A stretch of 34,304 nucleotides of DNA. Source: Candidatus Rokuibacteriota bacterium (GTDB taxonomy: Bacteria > Methylomirabilota > Methylomirabilia > Rokubacteriales > CSP1-6). The stretch is from assembly GCA_003221615.1 (NCBI GenBank), contig QHSQ01000122.1, forward strand, positions 1-34,304, given 5' to 3'. Numbering within the stretch: position 1 is the stretch's first letter; every line of letters begins with the position of its first letter. Shown here one piece after another: positions 7,999 through 16,557 of the stretch. Made by a program: the position numbers and the translations under genes. A model generated the notes under the pieces. That model saw only the letters and a program-made list of their open reading frames with translations, searched no databases and was not told where the DNA came from.

Positions 7999-8766
7999 CT
8001 ACCGAACGAGTTCTTGCAGCCGCGTCTTCAGCGGGTCTTGCAGACGGCCGAGCGCGTCGACGTCGATCAGCTCGACGAAGGCGGCGACGCCGGAGAACGT
8101 CGTCGCGGACAGGATGAGATCGTCCCCGGGGCGGAAGGACGGGAGCCCGAACGAGATCGTGGTCAGCGGGAGCTTCGGAAGATCCGTCGCGTAGTCGGTC
8201 TGGACCTGGTAGCGAAGGTCGGCGAACAAGGCGGCGAGGCCCGGCGCGTGGGCGAACGTGGCTTGCGCTACCAGCGCGTTCACGACGAACTGTCGGATGT
8301 GCTCGACGCGGCGCTCGCCCTTGCCGGCGAGGCCCTGCCGCACCTGCGAGAGCGTGTAGCCGGACGTGAAGCTCACGACCCAGCGCACCGGCGAGGCGAT
8401 GCTGATCGTCTTCGTCTCGCGGTCGGTCTTGGCCTCGTGCGAGTATTCCCACGGGTAGAGCGCGACGCGATTGCCGACGAGCGTCAGCCAGTGCTCGTCG
8501 AACTCGGACGGGATGTCGAACGGCTTCGTGGAAAACGGCTTGTAGCTCTGCTGGAGCTGGGCGAAGGCGCGGTCCGCGCTCGTCGCGTCGCCCTTCGCGC
8601 CGAGGAATTTGCCGAACAAGCGCTCGGGGGAGACGATCGGGCGCAAGGTCTCGAGGTGCGCCGTGAGCTGTTCTTGCAGAAACTTCGAGACGACTTCGGT
8701 CTTCCGCCTGAGCTCGGTGAGCTCCTGGAACGTCAGGGGCTTGGGTCGTTTGGCTTGTCCGCCCAT
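7999..8766 (-). CDS. Unrecognised conserved-looking protein inside the T6SS locus
   Basis: This is a 255-residue cytoplasmic-looking protein that I do not recognise. It starts MGGQAKRPKPLTFQELTELRRK and has a helical, charged N-terminal half (coiled-coil-like around residues 10-45), then a more mixed beta/alpha half with FRPGDDLILSATTFSGVAAFVELIDVDALGRL near the end. There is no signal peptide or membrane segment. It lies on the minus strand between the FHA-DUF2169 gene (20 bases away, convergent) and tagH (170 bases away, divergent), and opposes both. Coding is supported by normal amino-acid composition without the Arg/Ala excess of shadow frames. A T6SS function is suggested only by position. 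Confidence 0.7.
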   Translation of the reverse strand: MGGQAKRPKPLTFQELTELRRKTEVVSKFLQEQLTAHLETLRPIVSPERLFGKFLGAKGDATSADRAFAQLQQSYKPFSTKPFDIPSEFDEHWLTLVGNRVALYPWEYSHEAKTDRETKTISIASPVRWVVSFTSGYTLSQVRQGLAGKGERRVEHIRQFVVNALVAQATFAHAPGLAALFADLRYQVQTDYATDLPKLPLTTISFGLPSFRPGDDLILSATTFSGVAAFVELIDVDALGRLQDPLKTRLQELVR

Positions 8767-8897
8767 GTCGCGCGCGTCGTCGACGCGCAGCTAGAGTCTA
8801 GCGTTTCGAAGTCGCCCATGTACAGCAGATTGAGCGAAGCCGTATCTGAGCCGATCGGAGTAAAATCGACTGTCGTGCCGCTTTCGGATCGATTCCG

Positions 8898-8928
8898 GAA
8901 AGGTGCGGGAGAGAAAGGTGCGGGAGAG
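8898..8928 (+). repeat. 15-bp tandem duplication carrying the tagH ribosome-binding site
   Basis: The 15-bp unit AAAGGTGCGGGAGAG occurs twice in perfect tandem (8899-8913 and 8914-8928), with one further matching G at 8898. Each copy contains a purine-rich Shine-Dalgarno-like GGGAGAG. Only the second copy is properly spaced, about 8 bases before the ATG at 8937. Gain or loss of a copy would change the leader of tagH. Slippage-driven variation is an inference. Confidence 0.85.
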
Positions 8929-8936
8929 GTAGTCTT

Positions 8937-10376
8937 ATGCTGACGATCCGCGCGGTCTCCTTCAAGGGGCAGCCCATCGGCCGAGAAGTCACGGCCCGTT
9001 TCGGGGAGGCCGGAGGCACTATAGGGCGTGGCGAGACCAACACGCTCGTGCTCGCGGATCCGGAGCGCTTCATCTCGCGCACGCACGCCACGATCTCGTT
9101 CCAGGCGGGCGGCTACATCATCACGGACAACGGCACCAAGAATCCGGTCACGCTCAACGGTCGGCCGCTGGGCTCCGGCAGCCAGGCACGGCTCGGCGAC
9201 CGCGATCAGATCAAGATCGGCGATTACCTGCTCGAGGTGGCCCTGGCGCCGCTCAGCGCCCCCGCGCCCCCGCCCGCCCGAGCCGAGGCGGCGTCGAAGA
9301 TTCCTGATCCGTTCGCGGATCTGCTGCGCCCGGTGGAGCGGCCGGGGCCGCGCACGCAACCGATCTTCCCGCTCGAGCCCGCCGCGCCGAAGCGTCCGGA
9401 AGCCATCCCGGCCGACGCGTTCGCCGACCTGCGCGCGCGCGAGCCGAGCATCGACGATCTGATCGGGGGTATCAAGCCCGCTCACGGGTCCGATCTCCTC
9501 GCGGGGCCCGAGCTTCCGCCGGGCGCGCCCATGGACAGGGCCGCCGCCGGCGTGGTCGATCCGCTCGACATTCTCGCGGGCACGCTGCGGCCGATTCCTC
9601 CGCCGTCGGTATCCGACCACGGTCCGGAGCTGTTCACTCCGTATGCGCCGCCGGCCGCGAAGCCCGAGGCGCCGGTCAAGCCGGCTCCCGAGATTCCGCG
9701 TCCCGTTCCGCAGCCGGGCGCCCCGCCGGCGCCGGCGCCGCCGCTGCAGAAGGTCGCCGGCGCGCCCACCGGTCCACGCGACGAGGCGCTGCTCAAGGCC
9801 TTCCTGCAGGGCGCCGGCATTCCGGGGACGCCGTCGGTGAAGAGTCTCTCGCCCGACATGATGGAGGCGATCGGCAAGCTGCTGCGCGAGGCGGTGCAGG
9901 GCACGCTCGATCTCCTGCGCGCGCGGGGGCTCACCAAGAGTGAGATGCGCGCGGACGTCACCATGATCATGGCGCAGGACAACAACCCGCTGAAGTTCTC
10001 ACCGACGGTCGAGGCGGCGCTGACCCACTTGCTGGCACCGCAGGTGCACGGGTTCATACCGCCGCTGCGCGCGATGAAGGACGCCTACGACGACCTGCGC
10101 GCTCACCAGCTCGGCTTTCTGGCCGGCATGCGTGCCGCGCTGGAAGAGGTGCTGGCACGCTTCGGTCCGCGTGAGCTCGACAAGCGCCTCTCCGCGCAAT
10201 CCATGCTCGACGATCTCTTGCCGATGAATCGCAAGGCGAAGCTGTGGGATCTGTTCATCGAGCGCCACGCGGCGCTCACGGCCGAGGCGCGCGAGGATTT
10301 CAATGCCGCCTTCGGCAAGGCGTTCCGCCGCGCCTACGAAGCTCAAGTCAAACAGCTGCGCGATCAAAGAGTCTAG
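8937..10376 (+). CDS. tagH: T6SS FHA scaffold protein TagH (Fha/ImpI)
   Basis: This is a 479-residue protein. The N-terminal FHA domain (about 1-100) has TIGRGETNTLVL, RFISRTHATISF and the TKNPVTLNG turn, so it can bind phosphothreonine. A Pro/Ala-rich linker (about 105-280) leads to the conserved T6SS FHA C-terminal domain (about 285-479) with LLKAFLQGAGI, LGFLAGMRAALEEVLARF, KLWDLFIERHAAL and a final AFRRAYEAQVKQL helix. In the Pseudomonas paradigm the kinase PpkA phosphorylates this scaffold, and PppA reverses it, to trigger apparatus assembly. Both partners are encoded at 18361-22094. The start ATG has a good ribosome site within a tandem duplication. The gene is transcribed toward the main T6SS operon rather than with it. 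Confidence 0.92.
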   Translation: MLTIRAVSFKGQPIGREVTARFGEAGGTIGRGETNTLVLADPERFISRTHATISFQAGGYIITDNGTKNPVTLNGRPLGSGSQARLGDRDQIKIGDYLLEVALAPLSAPAPPPARAEAASKIPDPFADLLRPVERPGPRTQPIFPLEPAAPKRPEAIPADAFADLRAREPSIDDLIGGIKPAHGSDLLAGPELPPGAPMDRAAAGVVDPLDILAGTLRPIPPPSVSDHGPELFTPYAPPAAKPEAPVKPAPEIPRPVPQPGAPPAPAPPLQKVAGAPTGPRDEALLKAFLQGAGIPGTPSVKSLSPDMMEAIGKLLREAVQGTLDLLRARGLTKSEMRADVTMIMAQDNNPLKFSPTVEAALTHLLAPQVHGFIPPLRAMKDAYDDLRAHQLGFLAGMRAALEEVLARFGPRELDKRLSAQSMLDDLLPMNRKAKLWDLFIERHAALTAEAREDFNAAFGKAFRRAYEAQVKQLRDQRV

Positions 10377-10382
10377 CCTCCC

Positions 10383-10967
10383 TTGAGCCAGGGCGCGTCT
10401 CTCACGACGAACCAGAAGGTCGTGGTCTGGGTACGCGGCAAGCTCGGTCACAAGATCGGCCGGGGCGAGTGCTGGGATCTCGGCGAGCAAGCGCTGAAGC
10501 AAGCCGGCGCCAACACGTCCAACGATCTGGGCCCGGTCGGCGACGACACCGACTACATCTGGGGCGATCCCATCAGCGACATCAGCAAAATCGAGCCCGG
10601 TGACATCCTCCAGATCCGCGATCACCTCGTGACGACGAAGACGATGATCGAATACGTCTTCAAGGATGGCTCCACGGAAACCGAAACGAACGAGCGGACC
10701 GCCAAGCGCGGTCATCACACGGCGATCGTCAACGGCAAGCTCGACGCCAACGGCGGCGTCAGGACTCTCGAGCAGCACGTGAGGCCCGGGGGCGACATCG
10801 TGCAGAACATGTACCTTCCTACGCGCGACGTTCCCGAGACCGTGACCAAGTCGACTGAGCAGCGCAAGCATCCGCGGACGAAGCAGCTCGAGCGGGTGTC
10901 CGTCACCAAGACGGTGACCGTCACGGTCACCGGAACGATCTGGCCGTACCACCCGAAGGCGAAGTAA
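10383..10967 (+). CDS. CHAP/NlpC-like Cys-His protein, candidate T6SS amidase effector
   Basis: This 194-residue protein has the layout of papain-fold peptidoglycan hydrolases. A Cys lies at the start of a helix in GRGECWDLGEQALKQAGA, then YIWGDPIS and EPGDILQIRDH, then a His in RGHHTAIV at the start of a strand. It has no signal peptide, as expected for a T6SS effector delivered directly into a target periplasm. The C-terminal 60 residues are polar, with a Thr/Val run (VTKTVTVTVTGTIW). The TTG start at 10383, six bases after the tagH stop, is weakly supported, but no better start lies upstream. No obvious immunity gene flanks it. A housekeeping hydrolase for building the apparatus through the cell's own wall is the main alternative. 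Confidence 0.68.
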   Translation: MSQGASLTTNQKVVVWVRGKLGHKIGRGECWDLGEQALKQAGANTSNDLGPVGDDTDYIWGDPISDISKIEPGDILQIRDHLVTTKTMIEYVFKDGSTETETNERTAKRGHHTAIVNGKLDANGGVRTLEQHVRPGGDIVQNMYLPTRDVPETVTKSTEQRKHPRTKQLERVSVTKTVTVTVTGTIWPYHPKAK

Positions 10968-10997
10968 GGCCCCCGGGGAAGCAGCGCCCGCGCCCGT

Positions 10998-11678
10998 CTA
11001 GCCCCTCGGCCGACCCAGGAGCCAGCCGAACTCCTCAGCCGCCGGCAGCCCGGCGCACCCGAGCATGAGTGAGTCTCCGTCCACGCGGCCGCGCGTCCAC
11101 CAGAGCGCCCTCCAGCCGGTGCTCTCGCTCCAGGCGCGCAGCGCTTCGCCCTCGGCGATCGGTCCGAAGGCTTCGACGGACGGCAGGGCTCGCAAGGGAC
11201 CGATGGCCGCCTCGGGAGCGGCCGCCAGCGGCGCGGGCAGCGCGCAGGGGGCGAGCGCTTCGTCGAGATCGTCGACGCTGCGAGTCGGATCGAGCACCGC
11301 AAGCGCCGCATCCTCGAGCCCGGCGAACCACCCGGCGCCCTCGAACACCGCGTGCGCCGCCGCCTCGTGCGACGGAAGCTCCACGGCCACCGTCAACGGG
11401 AAGTGCCGGCCCACGCGATCGACACTCGGCATCAGCACGCCGGCCCAGCCCCTTTGCGTCACGAGCCCGGGCAGGAGCACGAACCGCCAGATCGGCATCG
11501 TGAGGTAGGCATCGAACCAGGCCTCGCCGAGGGCCTCGCGGCTTGCCTGGAGCACGTCCTGCAGCCAGGCGTCCCACGCCTTGACGAACTCCACCGGAAG
11601 GCGTCGGGACGCGAAGTCACCCAGGCTCGGGAGCTTGCCGTACCAGCCCGGAATCGAGGAGGGCGACTCCTCGGTCAC
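10998..11678 (-). CDS. tagF: T6SS-associated protein TagF
   Basis: This is a 226-residue protein with the TagF signature near the start, GWYGKLPSLGDFASRRLP. It continues with WDAWLQDVLQASREALG, FDAYLTMPIWRF, GWAGVLMPSVDRVGRHFPLTV and a C-terminal WWTRG segment. TagF (ImpM) is a cytoplasmic post-translational repressor of T6SS that acts through the FHA scaffold. In some species it is fused to the PppA phosphatase; here it is separate and is the last gene of the operon. The GTG start overlaps the tssM stop by four bases (GTGA). A longer open frame upstream is only the antisense-like shadow of tssM. Its end is 30 bases from the end of the convergent CHAP-like gene. Confidence 0.92.
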   Translation of the reverse strand: MTEESPSSIPGWYGKLPSLGDFASRRLPVEFVKAWDAWLQDVLQASREALGEAWFDAYLTMPIWRFVLLPGLVTQRGWAGVLMPSVDRVGRHFPLTVAVELPSHEAAAHAVFEGAGWFAGLEDAALAVLDPTRSVDDLDEALAPCALPAPLAAAPEAAIGPLRALPSVEAFGPIAEGEALRAWSESTGWRALWWTRGRVDGDSLMLGCAGLPAAEEFGWLLGRPRG

Positions 11679-14600
11679 AGGGCGGTGGGGCAGCGGAACT
11701 GGCTGAGCTCGGGCAGGCGGAACGGATTGCGCACGCTCGAGGCGAAGATCTCGAAGACGGTGCGGCGCCCCTCGACATTGAACGTCGCGACGAACCGCTC
11801 CGACTGCCGGGTCTCGACGATCTGCACGCCGTCGAACATCCGGAAGAGCGCCCACGGTCCGTTGAAGGTGACCCCGTTCGAGCCCACGGCGGGCGACGGC
11901 GAGACCTGCGCGCGCACCATGCTCCGGCCGCCGGGGCCGGGGAACTGGACGGGCACCGCGATCTGCGGGCCGTGAGAATACTTCACGAGCTTTCCGTCGA
12001 CGTCGAGGCTGAATTGCTGGATCGACGCGTCCATCTCGACCGGTCTGAACTCGAGCTGGATGCTCGGCGTGCTGCCGCCGCCGCGGAAGAAGACGTCGCG
12101 GATGACCTGCGCGCGCTGGAACTCGGCCAGCGCCGCGGACTGCCCCATGGCCGGATCCTTGAAACGCCACGGCTTCTGGCCTGTGTCGACGTGCGGTGAT
12201 AGATACTTCTGGAAGAAGCTCTCGAGCACGCCGCTCTGCGAGAACAGGCGCGCGAAGTCCTCGGGCGTCACGTCCTGGTTGCTGCTCCGCACGAACGGAT
12301 AGCGGCCGCTCGTCGCCTTCGTGCAGTAGTCGGCCACCTGCGCCCGCAGCTCGGCGTCGATCCGCTCCCGTTCTCTGCCGGCGGTGCCCTGGGTCGCGCC
12401 CTGCGCGACCGCCTGGAGCATCGAGCGGAGCGGCTCGGGCTGACCGGCGGCCTCCGCGCGCAGCTTGTTGCTCGTATTGGCCTGCGGCGGCGGCTGCCCC
12501 GTCCGTTGCGCCTCCTTGACCGCGGCCAGCCACTGATAGACCTCGCCAAGAAGCTGGACGAGACCATCGATGGGAGGCGGTCCAGTTGCTCCGGCAGGAC
12601 CACTGACAAAACGACGGATGTCGTCGAACTGATCGTCCACCAATCCCTTCTCGAGCATCCCCGTGGGAACGCCCGTGACGGTCTGGCGGGCCTTGCTCGC
12701 GTATTCCTGGGCCTTGCCGGTGAGGCCCCCGAGAGTTCCGCCGACTTCCGGTGGAACCGAGAGGGTGGTCTCACGTTCGATCGCCTTCATCAGCGGTTTC
12801 AGCGGCGAGTCCAGCGACGACAGCACGCGGGTGATCTCGACCAGCCGCGTGAAGTCGCGGTCGCGGATGATCGAGATGTCGCCGATGAACTGGCGCCAGA
12901 TGCGCCGATAATCCTCGAGGTAGAGCCGCTTGACCGCCTCGGCGAACCCCGGCGCCGACATCAAGGTGCCGCCGCGGGACGTGCCCAGCACCCACGCCTC
13001 CTCGTCGGCCAGCTGCGCGGTGCTCGCGTCGACGCGTGGGAGGAAGTACTTGTAGTAGCCATCCTTCGTGTAGAAGCCCGGCACGCCCTTGGTGAGCGGC
13101 TGCCGGCTCTGCCGCTCGAAGACCAGCAGAGCCTTGGGACCGGCCTTGTCGGTGACGGTGAACTCGCGCAGATCCGGGTTCGGCTCCCGCTTCAGTCGAC
13201 CGTACACGCGGTTCGGCAGCGAGTCGCTGCCGATGACCGTCCGCACCCTGGCGATCAGCGCGTCGTTTCGTTGGACCGTCGGATCGACCCAGCCGCGGTC
13301 GTAGAGCGCATCGAAGTGCACCTTCAGAGCCTTGGGTCCGGTGTCGGATCCGAGCAGCTGCTCGCCTCGCGTCTGGTACCAGCGCCAGACGGCCTCGGGA
13401 TCGAGATGCTTGGGGTCGTAGAGCATCAGGTACGTCTTCAGGGCCTCGTAGAGCTCGTCCTGGCTGGCGGCGACGTCCTGACGCAGGTACTGCTCGAGAT
13501 AGCTCGCCAGCGAGGGCAGGAACGTGTCCTGCAGCATGCGCCGGTACGCTGCCCCGCTCGCGGTCTCGAGCCGGCCGCCCTGATAGAGACCCAAGCGCAT
13601 CGACCACGGCACGACGCCTTCAAGGGTGGCCGGTGTCTCCGCGAGGCTGGCCACACCGCTGAGTGTCGGCAGGAGCGAGGCGAGGTCGCTGCGCGCACCC
13701 GCGCGAACCGCGGTCACCTGCTGCTGGACGTCGCCGAACTTGCCGGACACCTCGGCGAGATAACGCCGGTTCCGCGCGGCGCTCACCCACCAGGCCAGGG
13801 TGGCGAGGACCAGCACGACGCCACACGCGGCGATCGCGCCCGTCTGGAGCCATTGCCGGCGACGCTCCCAGCGAAGGTCGAACCCCGCGAGCCCGGCCTC
13901 TTGGAACACGACCTCGCGCAGGAGTCGGGTCAGAAAATAGCTGCGACCGCTCGCGTGCTGAGCGGGCAAGAGCCGGCGCTCCAGGCCGAAGCCGCGCGCG
14001 AGGGCGCCCATCACGCGATCGATGGGGCTTCCTTCCTGGGTGCCGCTCGTGAAGTAGACACCGCGGAGCACGAGCTTCGCTTCGAACTTCGAGGGGGTGA
14101 ACGCGGACTCGACGAACTGCACGAGACGATCGCGCAGCAGGGCGAACTGCTGGGGGAAGCCGTAGAGCAGCGCGCGGCGCGCCGCGTCGCGCTCCTCCTC
14201 GAGGCGCTCGGGCAGCCGATCGTACAGGCGTCGCTCCAGCCGCTCGAGCTCGGCTGACATCGGGCCGGGGTCGAGCCCCTCTTTGCCATAGGGAAGCGAG
14301 AACCCCCACGCCTGCGCCCGCTCTTCCTTGCCCATCGCGGCGAAGAACTCGCTGAAGCCGGCCAGCAGATCGCTCTTCGTCACCAGCACGTAGACCGGAA
14401 TGCGCAGGCCGAGCGTCTGGTAGAGCTCCTGGACCCTGGCGCGCACGGCCTGCGTGTGAGCCTCGCGCTCCGCCGGCGTCTGCTGGAGGAGATCGCCCAC
14501 GCTGACCGTGACCAGCACGCCGTTGATCGGGCGACGCGGGCGGGATTTCTTCAGTAGCTCGAGAAAGCTCTTCCAGGCAGAGGCGTCCACATCCCGGTCG

Positions 14601-15226
14601 CTCTGCTGTGTCGTGTAGCGCCCGGCCGTGTCGAGGAACACCGCCTCGTCGGTGAACCACCAGTCGCAGTTGCGGGTGCCGCCGACACCGCGGACCGCCT
14701 CGCGACCGAGCCGATCCGCGAGCGGGAAGCGCAAGCCCGAATTGACCAGCGCGGTCGTCTTGCCGGCCCCGGGCGCGCCGATGAAGACGTACCACGGCAG
14801 GTTGTAGAGGTACTGCTGCGAGCCGAGCGCACGCATGCGCATCCAGATCGACGGGCGCTCGACCCCGAAGCGAAGCTTTCTCAAGAGCCCGAGCGCTTCC
14901 TCGAAGCGCTGCCTGAGCTGCGTCGCTTCGTCCGTCGAGGCGGAGGAGTGGAACCCGGCCGCGGGCGACGCCTGGAGGAGACCGCTCGCCAGCGCGGCGT
15001 TGGCGCGCCGGGCCTTGACGTAGCGCCACGCCCACCGCGCGACCGGCGTCAGCACGATGAAGGCGATCTGGATGATGCGCACCCATTCCTGCTCGTACGG
15101 GCGGAAGTTGCTGATCGAGATCGTCGGGAAGACCCACCAGACGACCAGGGCCAACGCCAGGAGTCCGATGGCCAGCAGGACCCAACGGTTGAAGATCACC
15201 CTGAAGATCGCGCCGATGACCTTCAT
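11675..15226 (-). CDS. tssM: T6SS inner-membrane complex protein TssM (IcmF)
   Basis: This is a 1,183-residue protein, within the usual TssM range. Two transmembrane helices lie at about 12-33 and 47-62. A cytoplasmic NTPase-like domain follows with an intact Walker A (GAPGAGKTT, from residue 150) and a Walker B-type VFLDTAGRY at about 196-204. A third membrane helix is at about 461-482. The rest is the large periplasmic IcmF region, ending in a beta-rich C-terminal domain that contacts TssJ. With TssJ and TssL it forms the trans-envelope channel. ATG 15226 is chosen because it starts just before the first membrane helix and overlaps the tssL stop (ATGA). An intact Walker A suggests ATP binding; many but not all TssM proteins keep it. 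Confidence 0.96.
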   Translation of the reverse strand: MKVIGAIFRVIFNRWVLLAIGLLALALVVWWVFPTISISNFRPYEQEWVRIIQIAFIVLTPVARWAWRYVKARRANAALASGLLQASPAAGFHSSASTDEATQLRQRFEEALGLLRKLRFGVERPSIWMRMRALGSQQYLYNLPWYVFIGAPGAGKTTALVNSGLRFPLADRLGREAVRGVGGTRNCDWWFTDEAVFLDTAGRYTTQQSDRDVDASAWKSFLELLKKSRPRRPINGVLVTVSVGDLLQQTPAEREAHTQAVRARVQELYQTLGLRIPVYVLVTKSDLLAGFSEFFAAMGKEERAQAWGFSLPYGKEGLDPGPMSAELERLERRLYDRLPERLEEERDAARRALLYGFPQQFALLRDRLVQFVESAFTPSKFEAKLVLRGVYFTSGTQEGSPIDRVMGALARGFGLERRLLPAQHASGRSYFLTRLLREVVFQEAGLAGFDLRWERRRQWLQTGAIAACGVVLVLATLAWWVSAARNRRYLAEVSGKFGDVQQQVTAVRAGARSDLASLLPTLSGVASLAETPATLEGVVPWSMRLGLYQGGRLETASGAAYRRMLQDTFLPSLASYLEQYLRQDVAASQDELYEALKTYLMLYDPKHLDPEAVWRWYQTRGEQLLGSDTGPKALKVHFDALYDRGWVDPTVQRNDALIARVRTVIGSDSLPNRVYGRLKREPNPDLREFTVTDKAGPKALLVFERQSRQPLTKGVPGFYTKDGYYKYFLPRVDASTAQLADEEAWVLGTSRGGTLMSAPGFAEAVKRLYLEDYRRIWRQFIGDISIIRDRDFTRLVEITRVLSSLDSPLKPLMKAIERETTLSVPPEVGGTLGGLTGKAQEYASKARQTVTGVPTGMLEKGLVDDQFDDIRRFVSGPAGATGPPPIDGLVQLLGEVYQWLAAVKEAQRTGQPPPQANTSNKLRAEAAGQPEPLRSMLQAVAQGATQGTAGRERERIDAELRAQVADYCTKATSGRYPFVRSSNQDVTPEDFARLFSQSGVLESFFQKYLSPHVDTGQKPWRFKDPAMGQSAALAEFQRAQVIRDVFFRGGGSTPSIQLEFRPVEMDASIQQFSLDVDGKLVKYSHGPQIAVPVQFPGPGGRSMVRAQVSPSPAVGSNGVTFNGPWALFRMFDGVQIVETRQSERFVATFNVEGRRTVFEIFASSVRNPFRLPELSQFRCPTAL

Positions 15227-16557
15227 GGCTTCCGGGGCGGCGCCGGCGGCGATGCGAGCGCGGCCGGCTCTCCGGCGGGGACGTGAAGCGTGATCTCCAC
15301 GCGGCGGTTCTTGGCCCGGCCCTGCGGCGTGTCGTTCGCGGTGACCGGTTCGGCATCTCCGCGCCCGTCGGCGCGGATGCGTCCGGGCCCGATGCCCGCC
15401 GCCAGAAGCCGCGCCACCGACTCGGCCCGCGCCCTGGAAAGCTCCCAGTTCGACGGGAAGCGCAGGGTGCGGATCGGGATGTTGTCGCTGTGGCCGATCA
15501 CGTCGACCTGTCCCGGCACCCGCTTGAGCGCGTCGGCGATACGGCCCAGGAGCCACTGGTCGTCCGCGCCGATCGTGGCCTCACCGGGCTTGAACAGGCC
15601 GTCGCCCAGGATGGTCACGACGCTCCGGTCGAGATGGTCGTCGACCTTGACGAGCCCGCGCCGGATCTCCTCGGCGAGGAACGTGGCCAGCCGCGGCGTG
15701 GCCGCCGGCCGCGGCGCGACCGGAGCGGCGACGCGAAGCGAGGCGATGTCCGCCGCGAGCCTGTCGGATGCGCGGCCCAGGCTCCACTCGAAGCCGACGT
15801 AGATCACCGCGAGGAGCAGGGCCGAGACCGCGCCGACGACCCAGAACGGTACGCCGCCGAGTCGTCGCTGGGTCGACGCCGAAACGCCCCGCCAGTTCGC
15901 CGACAGATCGCGCTCGTAGTCGCCGCGCTGCTTGCGGATGATCATGAGGAGCCGCTGGCGAATCGCCTCGAGCTGACGCTGGCCGCCCTCCGTGACCCGG
16001 TACCGTCCCTCGAACCCGAACTCGAGGCACACATACATCAGCTCGAGCAGGTCCAGATTGGCCTGCGGGTTCTCCGCGAGCCGCGCCATGAGCTGGAAGA
16101 ACTTCTCGCCACCGCCGGTCTCGCCGTGGAACAACGCCAGGAGGCCCTGCTGAGCCCAGGCGCCCGAGGCGCCGAGCGGCGTGCTGGTGGCGGTCTCGTC
16201 GATCAGGGTGCAGAGCGCGTAGCGCGCCGCGACGATCTTCTCGGTCGGCACGCCGGCGGCTCTCGCCTGCGCCTCGAACTGGCGAACGCCCTGCGCGAGG
16301 CTGTCGCGGAGCCCGGTCGGATTCGGGTGCTGGACCGACGACCGCAGCTGCGGCAGGACGTCGAGCAGACGGTTCGCCGCCGCGAGGAGCGGATTGAGGC
16401 CGCTGCTGACGGCCGTCGCCTCGGACACCTCCGCCTGCTCCACAGCCGTCGGGCGCTGATCGGCCGGTGCCGGACGTCCGGGGGCCACGCGCCCGCCCGG
16501 CATCGGCATGATGACCGTGCGGTCGATGCCGAGGTCCGCGAACGGATCGTCAGGCAC
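15223..16557 (-). CDS. tssL: T6SS protein TssL (DotU) with C-terminal OmpA peptidoglycan-binding domain
   Basis: This is a 444-residue protein. A short N-terminal tail contains RTVIMPMPGGR, a form often seen in TssL. A cytoplasmic DotU helical domain spans about 53-215 (NPLLAAANRLLDVLPQLR, ARYALCTLIDET, LLELMYVCLEFGFEGRYR). There is a single transmembrane helix at about 236-257 and a periplasmic OmpA-like domain at about 305-425, with VIGHSDNIPI, NWELSRARAESVARLL and GRGDAEPVTANDT then RAKNRRVEI. The OmpA domain anchors the membrane complex to peptidoglycan. This fused ('evolved' TssL) form removes the need for a separate TagL/TagN-type anchor. The GTG start lies within the tssK stop region (8-base overlap). 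Confidence 0.96.
   Translation of the reverse strand: MPDDPFADLGIDRTVIMPMPGGRVAPGRPAPADQRPTAVEQAEVSEATAVSSGLNPLLAAANRLLDVLPQLRSSVQHPNPTGLRDSLAQGVRQFEAQARAAGVPTEKIVAARYALCTLIDETATSTPLGASGAWAQQGLLALFHGETGGGEKFFQLMARLAENPQANLDLLELMYVCLEFGFEGRYRVTEGGQRQLEAIRQRLLMIIRKQRGDYERDLSANWRGVSASTQRRLGGVPFWVVGAVSALLLAVIYVGFEWSLGRASDRLAADIASLRVAAPVAPRPAATPRLATFLAEEIRRGLVKVDDHLDRSVVTILGDGLFKPGEATIGADDQWLLGRIADALKRVPGQVDVIGHSDNIPIRTLRFPSNWELSRARAESVARLLAAGIGPGRIRADGRGDAEPVTANDTPQGRAKNRRVEITLHVPAGEPAALASPPAPPRKP

Noticed and set aside
10968..10997. Possible bidirectional terminator between the CHAP-like gene and tagF
   Set aside because: The 30-base gap is GC-rich but forms no clean stem and has no T-run.
11679..12533. 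Long N-terminal extension of the tagF open frame
   Set aside because: It overlaps tssM on the same strand in another frame and is Arg/Ala/Gly-rich. TagF homology begins at the GTG at 11678.
12506..14257. 583-residue plus-strand open frame opposite tssM
   Set aside because: It lies wholly within tssM on the other strand. Its composition is Arg/Glu/Leu/Gln-rich with no domain, typical of an antisense shadow in high-GC DNA.
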